Positions 1 through 7,731 of a stretch of 64,000 nt of DNA are shown here, one piece after another (within the stretch, counting starts at the first letter, position 1; each line of letters begins with the position of its first letter). The position numbers and the translations under genes were made by a program. This DNA is from Terriglobia bacterium (lineage in GTDB: Bacteria; Acidobacteriota; Terriglobia; Bryobacterales; Bryobacteraceae): the NCBI GenBank assembly GCA_025358575.1, contig JANYJA010000036.1:21044-85043 (forward strand), given 5' to 3'. Under the pieces are notes generated by a model that was not told where the DNA came from, did no database searches, and worked only from the letters and a program-made list of their open reading frames with translations.

Positions 1-444
1 TTAAAGTCGTGCAATGAGTTAGACCTCCCATTTAAGCCTCACTTTGGAATCGGTGTCGGCTCGTGGGCGGCGGCAGCCGCCGCGGTGTTTTGCTGGTGCG
101 TATTTCTAAATCCTTTCCGCACACTGGCAACGTTTGACGTTGACCTTTTCCGCGACATCATTGCGATTCTCTCTGCGCTTGTGGTCGGATTATTGGCTCT
201 CTCCGTCACCCACTTCCTTTCTTTGTGGCGGTCACTCCTTGAATTACTCAAGGCACTCGAAAGGCATCCCATCAGATATTCCTTCACCCGATTCCCGAAG
301 GATTTCAGTTGGATGACCGTGTGGACCGGCGATCCCAGACCAAAGCTCCAGTTGCCCATGCGTTCAGTCGAGGTCCTTCGAATGATTCCAGAGGGCGAGC
401 GAAGAATCGATGAGGTGAACAAAGCTCTCTCCAGTTTGAAGGAC

Positions 445-452
445 CCAAAGAG
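445..452. repeat. Target-site duplication, left copy (CCAAAGAG)
   Basis: This 8-bp direct repeat abuts the left terminal inverted repeat of the IS1-family element. The same sequence follows the right end at 3140-3147. Collapsing the two copies into one restores the reading frame of the host membrane-protein gene, which confirms the exact insertion point. Confidence 0.88.
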
Positions 453-517
453 GGTAGTGTCTCAGTTTCGATTTGATCCCGTTAGGGTGGGACTCTTTTC
501 TGTGGCATACTCAGGGC

Positions 518-760
518 GTGAGCAAGTCTCCAGACCAGCGCCCCCGCGATCCAAATCAGCTAGGTAAGCTAATGGTGGACATCGCATCGGGAGAGGTGAA
601 GGACACTATTAGCCCCAAAAAGAAGGCCCCCGCTTCTCACAGGGGCCATGCTGGTGGAGTTAAGGGCGGTAGAGCAAGAGCAGATAAGCTTACCTCCGAA
701 CAACGCGCCCAGATTGCCAAGCGTGCAGCAAGCGCGCGATGGGACGGTAAAACGCGCTAG
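518..760 (+). CDS. Small basic protein, histone H1-like tail, IS passenger
   Basis: About 80 residues from a GTG at 518; a longer frame opens at 473, but its first residues look non-coding. The N-terminal half contains RPRDPNQLGKLMVDIASGEV, and the C-terminal half is basic with an Ala/Arg/Gly/Lys-rich stretch (GGVKGGRARADKLT, then AQIAKRAASARW). Small proteins with this plan occur in many soil bacteria and are usually left as hypothetical. The basic tail suggests nucleic-acid binding, which is inference. It lies inside the IS1-family element, 4 bases from the stop of the convergent AlbA_2 gene, and so is cargo rather than part of the transposition machinery. Confidence 0.6.
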   Translation: MSKSPDQRPRDPNQLGKLMVDIASGEVKDTISPKKKAPASHRGHAGGVKGGRARADKLTSEQRAQIAKRAASARWDGKTR

Positions 761-764
761 CCAG

Positions 765-2195
765 CTACACCCGTTGTTTCTTGCGATACTTCATACCGCC
801 GAATTGCGCTCCCGGCACACCCTCAATCTCGCCCTTGTCTGCCATGGTGCTCAGAATCCTCTTCATCTTGTCGCTGTCCCGAACGTGAGTTATTTCTCTC
901 GCCTGTTTATTGCGAATCGTTTCGTGTGTTTCCAGGTACTTCATGATCGTCTGTTCTGGCGAGGCGAGCGGCTCATGTCGCATAGTTACCAAAACATCAC
1001 TGTCGCGTTCTTCAATGCTCGGCTCTTTTAGGCCAAGTTGGTTCATCTTTTCGAAGGCGGTATTCAAGCCCTCGCCAACGTCACGGTTCGGCGGGTCCGG
1101 AAATTTATTGAGTAGTCTGACAATTGCGCCATTACGGGCGAAGCGCTCATTTAGGATGTTGGCAGGGGTTACGTGGGCTGGCAGCCTACCCGGACTTTGG
1201 ACTTCAATTCTGTTGTCGAATATCCGAACATGCACATCGTCAGCAATACTGTAGTCCCTGTGAATGACGGCGTTGGTGATGATTTCGTGGAGCGCCTCCT
1301 TGGGGTATTTAATTGTTTCAAGTCCGGACTCTCCCATCCTCTTGATCTTTTCCACTTCCATCACGGTTCTTAAGACTGCATCCTTAATCTGGCTGTAGAG
1401 GCAGCCCTCTATCGTTACGGGAACGAACGACAGAACATCGCGATAGCCCTCTGTCTCGTTGGTCTCATATCGATATACCTTAATCCCGCAATGCTTAGGA
1501 ATTTGGGCCTGAGGCTCTTCGGCAAACAGTAAGAGCCCGGCTACGGTTGGCATTTCGTTCGAAATGAGAGATTGCTTCCGGAGCCACGACTCCGGTTCCG
1601 CAGTCGGCACCACATGGTTCAGGTAATCACGCGTAACCGGAGACTCCGTAATTAGTTCCTTTGGGGCTTTTACGGTGTGGCCCTCGAAAGATGCCACACC
1701 TTTTGTGTATTCAAGTCGCCGCAACTCTTCAAGTTTTGTTTGAGGAAGGTTTTGAGCTCCTCGTCGGACGTACGGAATTCCATCACTAGCTTTCATGATC
1801 CTCGATGTTCGATTCACCAGGACATGAAGGAGCACGCCTTTACGCACCGAGCATCGCAGGAATTCGTACTGGAAGTCGTTCCCCAGCGGGAAGCACTTGT
1901 CGAACGTTGCCATGTGCGCATTCGCGGCTTCGATATCTGAAAACCCATTCCAGACGCGCTGTTTCACGTTTCCCCCCAGCAGCTGTTCTCCAATGCCAAT
2001 GTAGAGCTCACCGCCATCAGTATTCGCAAACGCTGAGATAGTATGGCTGAGTTTGCTAGGAGAGATCATCTTATCCTTGACCTCTGAAAATTGACCCTCT
2101 TCGATGCGCGTTACCAAGTCGGCCTGCATTTCGGTAATTGCAATACCTGGTAATGGGGGATCAGGGAACAGGCTGGCTTGCTCTTCGGACATCAT
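765..2195 (-). CDS. AlbA_2 / HATPase domain putative DNA-binding regulator, IS passenger
   Basis: About 476 residues from the ATG at 2195 (an adjacent ATG at 2192 is equally possible), with GGAG about 10 bases upstream. The N-terminal third has the AlbA_2 (Schlafen-like) pattern FSEVKDKMISPSKL followed by AFANTDGGELYIGIGE. The C-terminal half has the ATPase-like block HEIITNAVIHRDYS and VGEGLNTAF typical of COG2865 proteins, often labelled RecG-like or putative transcriptional regulators. Members are found near defence and mobile loci, but few have a proven role. It lies wholly between the inverted repeats of the IS1-family element and diverges from the transposase, so it travels as cargo. 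Its biochemical function is not established from sequence. Confidence 0.75.
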   Translation of the reverse strand: MMSEEQASLFPDPPLPGIAITEMQADLVTRIEEGQFSEVKDKMISPSKLSHTISAFANTDGGELYIGIGEQLLGGNVKQRVWNGFSDIEAANAHMATFDKCFPLGNDFQYEFLRCSVRKGVLLHVLVNRTSRIMKASDGIPYVRRGAQNLPQTKLEELRRLEYTKGVASFEGHTVKAPKELITESPVTRDYLNHVVPTAEPESWLRKQSLISNEMPTVAGLLLFAEEPQAQIPKHCGIKVYRYETNETEGYRDVLSFVPVTIEGCLYSQIKDAVLRTVMEVEKIKRMGESGLETIKYPKEALHEIITNAVIHRDYSIADDVHVRIFDNRIEVQSPGRLPAHVTPANILNERFARNGAIVRLLNKFPDPPNRDVGEGLNTAFEKMNQLGLKEPSIEERDSDVLVTMRHEPLASPEQTIMKYLETHETIRNKQAREITHVRDSDKMKRILSTMADKGEIEGVPGAQFGGMKYRKKQRV

Positions 2196-2275
2196 AACGT
2201 TGTCACTCCGGATTTCAATATGGTACCATCCGGAAATCAACATTGCAAGATTCCGTATCAATATGATTTTTATGC

Positions 2276-2304
2276 TTGACAACTGGGAGATTACAGCCTA
2301 CGAT
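2276..2304 (+). promoter_or_regulatory. Sigma-70-type promoter of the transposase, probably leaderless transcript
   Basis: A perfect -35 box TTGACA (2276-2281) is separated by 17 bases from a -10 box TACGAT (2299-2304). The transposase ATG lies at 2311, 6 bases after the -10 box, about where transcription should begin, so the mRNA would have no leader. A palindrome ATGGTACCAT (2218-2227) lies upstream, between the divergent passenger gene and this promoter, and could be an operator; that part is speculation. Confidence 0.55.
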
Positions 2305-2310
2305 AATAAT

Positions 2311-3130
2311 ATGAATCGCCTTTCAGCATCCGAACGGGCCAAGATCCTAGGAATGATGGTTGAGGGCAACAGTTTGCGTTCGACGAGCCGAATGGCGGAT
2401 GTCTCTATAAACACCGTCACTAAACTTCTTGTCGAAGTCGGAGCCGCTTCGTCGAGTTACCTCGACGAGAACCTCGTAAACCTCAGCTGTTCAGGTTGAT
2501 GAAATCTGGGCTTTTTGTTACGCCAAGGCGAAGAACGTCACTCCGGAGATCGCAGCGAAAAAACCTTTTGCTGGCGATGTGTGGACATGGATGGCTATTG
2601 ATGCCGACTCGAAACTAATCCCATCGTGGATAATTGGACCGCGCGACGGAGTCACGGCGCGTCTCTTCGTGAATGATCTAGCTTCGAGACTTGCGGAAAG
2701 AATTCAACTAACCAGCGATGGACTTTCTGTGTACCTACAGGCCGTTGAAAGAGCATTTAAGGGCGACGTAGATTACGCTCAGCTCGTGAAGATCTACGGT
2801 GATAGCTCGGAAGGTCAGAAGCGCTACAGTCCCGCAGAATGCCTCGGATGCGAAAAGAAGGAAATCGTCGGCTATCCTGATCCTAACCATGTTTCCACGA
2901 GTTACATTGAACGGGCGAATTTGACTCTACGGATGGGCTCGCGAAGATTCACGAGATTAACAAATGGATTTTCAAAAAAGATCGAGAACCATAGCGCTTC
3001 GGTTGCCATTCACCTCATGCACTACAACTATGCCCGCATTCACAAATCCCTTCGAATTACTCCGGCTATGGCTGCTGGGGTTTCCGATCATGTGTGGTCG
3101 CTAGAAGAAATCGTGTCCCTTTCAAACTGA
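2311..3130 (+). pseudogene. IS1-family DDE transposase, frameshifted
   Basis: The N-terminal helix-turn-helix part (2311-2499) reads MNRLSASERAKILGMMVEGN and ends after DENLVNLSCSG. The catalytic part continues one frame over from about 2489: QVDEIWAF (first Asp), then QLTSDG (second Asp), then SYIERANLTLRMG and FTRLTNGFSKK (Glu and Lys) and MHYNYARIHKSLR. In this branch of the family the two parts are normally one continuous protein joined by a short Cys-Lys-Arg-Ile/Val-Gln linker. Here most of that linker is missing and the frame is shifted, which fits a small deletion near 2489. The direction is not the -1 shift used by classical IS1 for InsA-InsB, so I read it as decay. The stop overlaps the right terminal repeat. 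Confidence 0.8.
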
Positions 3131-3139
3131 GACACCACC

Positions 3140-3147
3140 CCAAAGAG
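3140..3147. repeat. Target-site duplication, right copy (CCAAAGAG)
   Basis: This is the right copy of the 8-bp duplication produced by the insertion. It lies directly after the terminal repeat that ends at 3139, and it is identical to 445-452. Confidence 0.88.
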
Positions 3148-3757
3148 AGACTTTAAGTTAGTCTACAACAAGGTGCAAGAACTCAATGAGGCGCTGAACA
3201 AAGCTCTGCTAGTTGTTGTGGAAGCTCTAACCGACAAATGGACAGAAGGAGCTTCGGACACATTTAACTCGCGGGAGAAGGCCGACGTAGTCCCATCCGA
3301 ATGGCACGAAAATAAGACGGTCCTGGTAAGAGAGGAATTTATCGTGCTGCGGTGTGTAGGTTTTATCCGATACTCCCTGTGGATTATGCGTTCTTCGCTT
3401 GAGTTCCTGACGTATGGCTTTATTTTGCTTGTAGCGGCATTGACCCTTTACCCTTTTGAAGGCAAGCGCGGCATTGGAATAGCACTGGTATTCATTTTTT
3501 TGGCCATTGGGGGCTTGGTATTCTCCGCGTTCGCGGCGATGGACCGCGATCCGTTGCTCAGCCGTCTGAGCAATACGAGGCCAAATGAATTAAGTCGAAA
3601 TTTCGTATACCGGCTACTGGCGTTTGGCGGGTTGCCGCTCTTAACACTACTGGCATCGCAAGTCCCTGAGGTGGGAAATTTCTTACTGTCATGGGCGCAG
3701 CCGGCGTTACAAGCAGTGAAATAGCTTACTTCAACTTTTCGCCAATAAGCCTAGTCT

Positions 3758-5422
3758 TCAGCCCTGGGCAGTTCCCGGAGCTTGTTTGGGCGTGTCAATC
3801 ACAATGAACAGCGCCTTGTGGACACGGGCTCCCTGCACGGAATTTAGCTCCGCTTCTCGCGGCCCCAACTTGTTCTGTAATATCTTCTGCTCCGAGGTCG
3901 TCTCCACGCTAGCGCATATTTTCTCAAAGGCGGCGACATCGTCGTCGGAAACCCAGCCATCCAGCAGGCGATTCAACAGCCGTATTTTCTGGTCGGTACG
4001 CACGGCGGCGATGTCTGACGAATTGTGGGCGGAGATCCAATCGCGGATTTCGGAGTCGCTTTTGAGATTGCGCGTCGGATCATGCAGGTCGAGGTATCCC
4101 TCCTTGAGCGTATTGGGGTTGTCCGATTGCTTCGTGCCGGCCAGAACGGGGCCTTTGGGCGAAGGCGGAGACTGCCCGGCCTTCTTGGCGACGTCCACCG
4201 CGAAAGTTGTGCAATTGCTAGTAAAAAGCGCGTATTTAGGCGTGAGTACGCACAGATTTTGCGCAAAGGTTAGCGCGTCGCTGTATTGCTGTTGTGAAAT
4301 ACTATAGTTCTCGGTGTAATCGAAACATGCATTGTGCGTGGTATCGGGATGGGCGATGCACCCCGGCACCATTGAAATAAATTCATTCGGCGGAACGTCG
4401 GGACGCGGGTAAAATCCAAAGGAATATTTGGTGCCGTTCGATTCTTTAAAGACCACATTAGCGTGACCGACGTCGCTTGGCCGATTGATGTCGGTTGACT
4501 TTTCAACGTCCGTGTCGATATTCAAATCGAGTTCCCAGCTATTTGAGGGGCCACCATCCCCAACAATGTCTGGCTGCTTACAGGGAGTGGCTTCGCATGT
4601 CCACGATCCGCCGCAATGTCCAGCTGCCGGGGCCCGGGCAAGCACCGGCTGTGCCGCCTCAGTCATCGTCCCGACCCCAGCCTGACTATGCCGATCCGGT
4701 CCCAATGCTTCTGGCCGTTGCTGGACGACGTGTGCGAGTTCGTGTGCGAGCAGCCGTTTACCCGCCTCAGTGGAGGGCACGTACCGATTCGAACTGAAGA
4801 CAATGTTGTGTCCAACTGTGTAAGCCAGAGCGTCGACCGCGCTGGCCGAGGCCGAAGCCAGCCCGTCGGTGTGGGTCCGAACATGGTCGAAATCACGGCC
4901 AAAACGCGGCTCCATAAACGCTCGGGTTTGCGCGTCCAATGGCTGCCCCGGTGAGCGCAGCGCGTCATGTACGATGGCGGGTGCCTGATTCGCGCCACGG
5001 GCGATTCCTGTCGTCTTTTTCTGTAGTTTATGCTCCTCCTCGTCGCAATCGGCGCACTTGCGGCTAAGTTGCAGCGGCGCGGCCGCGATTGAGTGTTCGG
5101 AATCTGCCATACGCATTACTTGATCGGCAACACGATCCGCTTCCTGCTCAAGCGGGTCGTCGACCTCCCCAACAGCGAGTTTCGGCTGCATGTTGTGGAT
5201 CTCTGACTGGCCGGAGGAAAATAGCGGAATTTTGCCCAAATTCCATGATGGGCCTTGGGTTGCGCAGGCATCTCGATCCGCTCCGTCGTGACGGAAATCC
5301 GCTTCCGGTACGGCTCCGTGCCCAAGACGATGTGTTACGAACTTCGAACGGTCGTGCGCCGAGATGTTCGTCGAACCTGCACCGTCGTTCGTCGTCGCCC
5401 GGGCGACTTTCGAAGCAAACAT
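3758..5422 (-). CDS. eCIS core domain (DUF4157) protein with C-terminal Cys/His hydrolase-like domain
   Basis: 554 residues from the ATG at 5422, preceded by GAGGGGGA; a longer open frame upstream overlaps the neighbouring gene and looks non-coding. Residues 158-235 form the DUF4157 (eCIS core) domain, with FGRDFDHVRTH and a zinc-peptidase-like HELAH at 227-231. A CADC pair lies at 123-126. The C-terminal half has a Gly-His at 319-320 (VGHANVVF) and a Cys at 404 in SNCTTFAVD, an order that resembles permuted papain-fold enzymes (NlpC/LRAT type); this is inference. DUF4157 proteins are often found with extracellular contractile injection systems and toxin domains, but no eCIS structural genes are visible here. 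It follows the DUF2252 gene by 11 bases on the same strand. Confidence 0.75.
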   Translation of the reverse strand: MFASKVARATTNDGAGSTNISAHDRSKFVTHRLGHGAVPEADFRHDGADRDACATQGPSWNLGKIPLFSSGQSEIHNMQPKLAVGEVDDPLEQEADRVADQVMRMADSEHSIAAAPLQLSRKCADCDEEEHKLQKKTTGIARGANQAPAIVHDALRSPGQPLDAQTRAFMEPRFGRDFDHVRTHTDGLASASASAVDALAYTVGHNIVFSSNRYVPSTEAGKRLLAHELAHVVQQRPEALGPDRHSQAGVGTMTEAAQPVLARAPAAGHCGGSWTCEATPCKQPDIVGDGGPSNSWELDLNIDTDVEKSTDINRPSDVGHANVVFKESNGTKYSFGFYPRPDVPPNEFISMVPGCIAHPDTTHNACFDYTENYSISQQQYSDALTFAQNLCVLTPKYALFTSNCTTFAVDVAKKAGQSPPSPKGPVLAGTKQSDNPNTLKEGYLDLHDPTRNLKSDSEIRDWISAHNSSDIAAVRTDQKIRLLNRLLDGWVSDDDVAAFEKICASVETTSEQKILQNKLGPREAELNSVQGARVHKALFIVIDTPKQAPGTAQG

Positions 5423-5433
5423 GATGTCCCCCT

Positions 5434-6507
5434 CTAACCCTTGCGCCAAGCGCCCCAGTCTTTCAACGTGGCCGCAAGCATCGCTTCCGCAGCTTCGTGC
5501 AGCCATCGCTTGTCGCGCTTGTCCATGTCTTTGACGATAAATTTCGCAGCGCCAGCCGTTCCCAGATGGACATTTGCCGTCTCCCACCCCATGGCTCGCA
5601 ATAGACGGCTCTCGTCGCGCTCCTTGGGAATGGTCGCTAGATCGACGCGCGAACAGTCGGGTGCGAGCCGGCGCACAATCCAACGGCCTTTGAGCCGCAC
5701 GAATGGGTCGCAGGCGCGAACGCACTCATCAAGAATCTGCTGATAAAAGATCTTGCGCGATTTGCCGCCATCCACCCAGACGCAGGCGGAGGGGGCCAGC
5801 GCTTTGGCTTCACGAGCAATGCGCGATCCGGCGTAATCGGCGAGACCGACATACCGTTCTCGGCCCAGGCTGCCAAGCCCCGCAACGCGATGTGCCACCT
5901 CATACTTCAAATTCTTGGCGGGCATGAGGTGTTCGATAGCCTCCTCCGCCGTGCCGGGAACCTTGCCACGTGCGCGGGGCAGGGAATCGAGTTTTTCCCA
6001 AAAAGGAATCGGATCGCGCAGATCGCCGCTGACCATGTGACGCAGCCATGTATGATCCTCGGCGAGCACGAAAGGCTTTCCGCCGCTAGCCAAGCCGGCG
6101 CGGTACCCATCGAGAATGGCGTCGCAAACGTCCTTGGCACCAATACTCAAATGCGCGTCGCGAACGGCCATATGAGCACTCACGGATAGTCGAATCAGGT
6201 CGACGGCATAAGGCAGCATGTATGTTTCGTCAAAATCATTAATGCCCCAGATCAGGCGAGCCTCCACATCGCGCCAAGTGCCGAAATTCTGAACGTGAAG
6301 ATCGCCGACGCCAAGCACTTTGGGAGCTTTTGCGAAAGTGCCGCAGACTTCTGGAAAGATTTGCATCCACCGATAAAAGGTGGCCCGCAAAAAGAAAAAA
6401 GCTGACGCGGACATTTGCCGGTGCTTCAGCGAGAGGTCGGCGGGAACGATCGTGATCTGCTTCGCAAGCCAAGCTTCATACTCGCCAGTGGCTTTGTGGA
6501 CGTTCAT
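5434..6507 (-). CDS. DUF2252 family protein
   Basis: 357 residues from the ATG at 6507, which overlaps the stop of sixA by 4 bases (ATGA), a sign of translational coupling. An in-frame start 33 bases upstream would overlap further. Typical DUF2252 signatures are present: ASAFFFLRATFYRW, VLGVGDLHVQNFGTW, INDFDETYMLPYAVDLIRL, and late RWLHEAAEAMLAAT. The family has a distant aminoglycoside-phosphotransferase/protein-kinase-like fold, and the GDLH and NDFDE motifs correspond to catalytic and metal-binding regions. Its substrate is unknown. Its position between sixA and the eCIS-core gene, in a cluster with phosphotransfer enzymes, fits a phosphate-related role by inference. Confidence 0.85.
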   Translation of the reverse strand: MNVHKATGEYEAWLAKQITIVPADLSLKHRQMSASAFFFLRATFYRWMQIFPEVCGTFAKAPKVLGVGDLHVQNFGTWRDVEARLIWGINDFDETYMLPYAVDLIRLSVSAHMAVRDAHLSIGAKDVCDAILDGYRAGLASGGKPFVLAEDHTWLRHMVSGDLRDPIPFWEKLDSLPRARGKVPGTAEEAIEHLMPAKNLKYEVAHRVAGLGSLGRERYVGLADYAGSRIAREAKALAPSACVWVDGGKSRKIFYQQILDECVRACDPFVRLKGRWIVRRLAPDCSRVDLATIPKERDESRLLRAMGWETANVHLGTAGAAKFIVKDMDKRDKRWLHEAAEAMLAATLKDWGAWRKG

Positions 6508-6992
6508 GCGATGTGCGCTACCTTCGGCGTCAGCATCCACTTTAGAACGCCGCGCGGCTCCCCGTGGAACGCGACAATCTCAATCGAGACCAGAGCGGCC
6601 TTTTTCATCTCGACCTGCAATGGGGGCGCGCCCAATAGGTAGCTGACAAGCCGGCTAACCAGCGGCTCGTGACTAGAGAGCAGAATGCGCGCTTCATCGC
6701 GGTGTGTCCGAATCTCCTCCCACACATCGTGCGGCGTTGCGTCGGGCGTGAGAGTTCGAGTGTTGACGATGGTCTCGGAATAGCCGAGCACGGAGGCGGC
6801 GACCTCGGCGGTCTGCCTGGCGCGCACGTAGGGGCTCGACAGTATTAGAGATGGAGTCTCCATCGCATTGGCGGCGGACTTGAGCACAGAGCGCAGTTTC
6901 TCGCGGCCTTCCGACGTAAGTACGCGGTCGGAATCGCGCCCCCCCGGGGCGGAGTCTTCAGCGATGCCGTGACGAAGAACGAAGAGGTTCAT
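6504..6992 (-). CDS. sixA: SixA-type phosphohistidine phosphatase
   Basis: 162 residues, the usual length for SixA. It opens with MNLFVLRHGIAED, where the RHG triad at residues 7-9 holds the nucleophilic histidine of the histidine phosphatase superfamily. SSPYVRARQTAE and SSHEPLVSRL supply the conserved Arg and the second catalytic His. SixA proteins dephosphorylate phosphohistidine on signalling or PTS proteins in E. coli, but in many soil bacteria the gene sits with ppk, ppx and CHAD genes, as here, so the substrate could be linked to polyphosphate metabolism. It is cotranscribed with the DUF2252 gene (4-base overlap) and directly abuts the kinase gene upstream. Confidence 0.88.
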   Translation of the reverse strand: MNLFVLRHGIAEDSAPGGRDSDRVLTSEGREKLRSVLKSAANAMETPSLILSSPYVRARQTAEVAASVLGYSETIVNTRTLTPDATPHDVWEEIRTHRDEARILLSSHEPLVSRLVSYLLGAPPLQVEMKKAALVSIEIVAFHGEPRGVLKWMLTPKVAHIA

Positions 6993-7715
6993 TTAGCGGA
7001 CGGTAACGACTGTAGCCCGCCTCCGTATCGTGCCGGCATTCGCAGGGTTAGGGGCGCCATTCACTCTAGGCAACTTCATTTTTCCAATTCGCCGCTGCAG
7101 ATCTCGAAAGATTAAGTCTGGCTGTCGAGTGGCATCGAGCGTTACGAAATCGTATTTTTTGGCCATGCCATCGAGCGCGCGGATCAGTCGCGCTTGGTAC
7201 TTGCAGAAGCTATCGAACATGTTGTCCCCGAAGCGAAAATCCATCCCGCTCTCCCAATAATCGAAAGCGCCGCGGCCAACGACGACGCGCGACACTAGAT
7301 CGTCTACTTCGGCGCGCAGGTAATAAACTGCGTGGGGCCTAAGTCCGAAACCGGTGACCTGCTCGATCCATTTTCGGTCTTCACCGCGGGCGATGGCACG
7401 CGCCATGATGGAGTATGTGTAGCGATCCGTGATAACCACGAAACCCGCTCGCAAGGCGGGGATGATCTCATTTTCCAGGCGATCGGCGAAATCGGTGACG
7501 TAATAGAGCGTCATGGTGACGGCGCCAAAGGTGTTGCCTTCCTTGGCCTTCTGAATCCCCTTTCCAGCAAGAGCAGACCGGGCCATGCCAGTATCGAGAA
7601 CGGCGTGGCCTTCCTGCTCGAGCCACTGGCGCAACTGAGTGACTTGCGTCGACCGCCCGACCGCATCAGGGCCCTCGATGACGATCAGCTTTCCATGAAG
7701 ATTTTCAAGAACCAC
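6993..7715 (-). CDS. Thymidylate-kinase-like P-loop kinase, second paralogue
   Basis: About 240 residues from a GTG at 7715 that starts just after the upstream paralogue ends; alternative GTG starts at 7772 and 7805 would overlap it. The sequence begins LHGKLIVIEGPDAVGRSTQ. The P-loop has Arg where the usual Walker A Lys is found (GPDAVGRST against GIDGSGKST in the neighbour). A DRYTYSIMARAIARGEDR segment matches the DR(Y) motif of dTMP kinases. A basic, proline-containing tail follows the kinase fold. Together with the adjacent paralogue it probably forms a pair of diverged nucleotide or phosphate kinases; true dTMP kinase activity is doubtful for at least one of them. Its stop directly abuts the sixA start. 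Confidence 0.75.
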   Translation of the reverse strand: MVLENLHGKLIVIEGPDAVGRSTQVTQLRQWLEQEGHAVLDTGMARSALAGKGIQKAKEGNTFGAVTMTLYYVTDFADRLENEIIPALRAGFVVITDRYTYSIMARAIARGEDRKWIEQVTGFGLRPHAVYYLRAEVDDLVSRVVVGRGAFDYWESGMDFRFGDNMFDSFCKYQARLIRALDGMAKKYDFVTLDATRQPDLIFRDLQRRIGKMKLPRVNGAPNPANAGTIRRRATVVTVR

Positions 7716-7731
7716 GCCAGGGAGTGGCTCT

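Larger units (their letters stand above)
453..3139 (+). mobile_element. IS1-family insertion element carrying passenger genes, 2687 bp
   Basis: The left end reads GGTAGTGTCTCAGTTT (453-468). The right end, read inward from 3139, is GGTGGTGTCTCAGTTT, so the two match at 15 of 16 positions. The flanks carry the same 8-bp sequence CCAAAGAG (445-452 and 3140-3147), a duplication size typical of the IS1 family. Inside, from left to right, are a small basic protein gene, a divergent AlbA_2/ATPase gene and the transposase, whose stop codon lies in the right terminal repeat. Ordinary IS1 elements are about 0.8 kb, so about 1.8 kb is cargo. The transposase looks frameshifted, so the copy is probably immobile unless helped in trans. 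Confidence 0.88.
1..3724 (+). pseudogene. Membrane protein of unknown function, interrupted by an IS1-family element
   Basis: The reading frame is already open at base 1, so the true start lies upstream. It runs to base 452, is broken by the insertion at 453-3139, and resumes at 3148. Removing the element and one copy of the 8-bp duplication restores a single frame with no stop: 452 plus 577 bases give 342 codons before the TAA at 3722. The rebuilt protein has two hydrophobic segments near its N-terminus, a charged middle part rich in Leu, Lys and Glu, and two or three hydrophobic segments in the C-terminal third. It looks like an integral membrane protein with a cytoplasmic helical domain. 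I do not recognise a family. Either half could still be translated, but the intact protein cannot be made. Confidence 0.8.

Noticed and set aside
453..567. C-terminal tail of the first membrane-protein frame past base 452
   Set aside because: Those codons are IS-derived; the native C-terminus resumes at 3148.
5423..5725. N-terminal extension of the eCIS-core protein to 655 residues
   Set aside because: It overlaps the DUF2252 gene out of frame; the ATG at 5422 has a strong ribosome-binding site and the extension looks non-coding.
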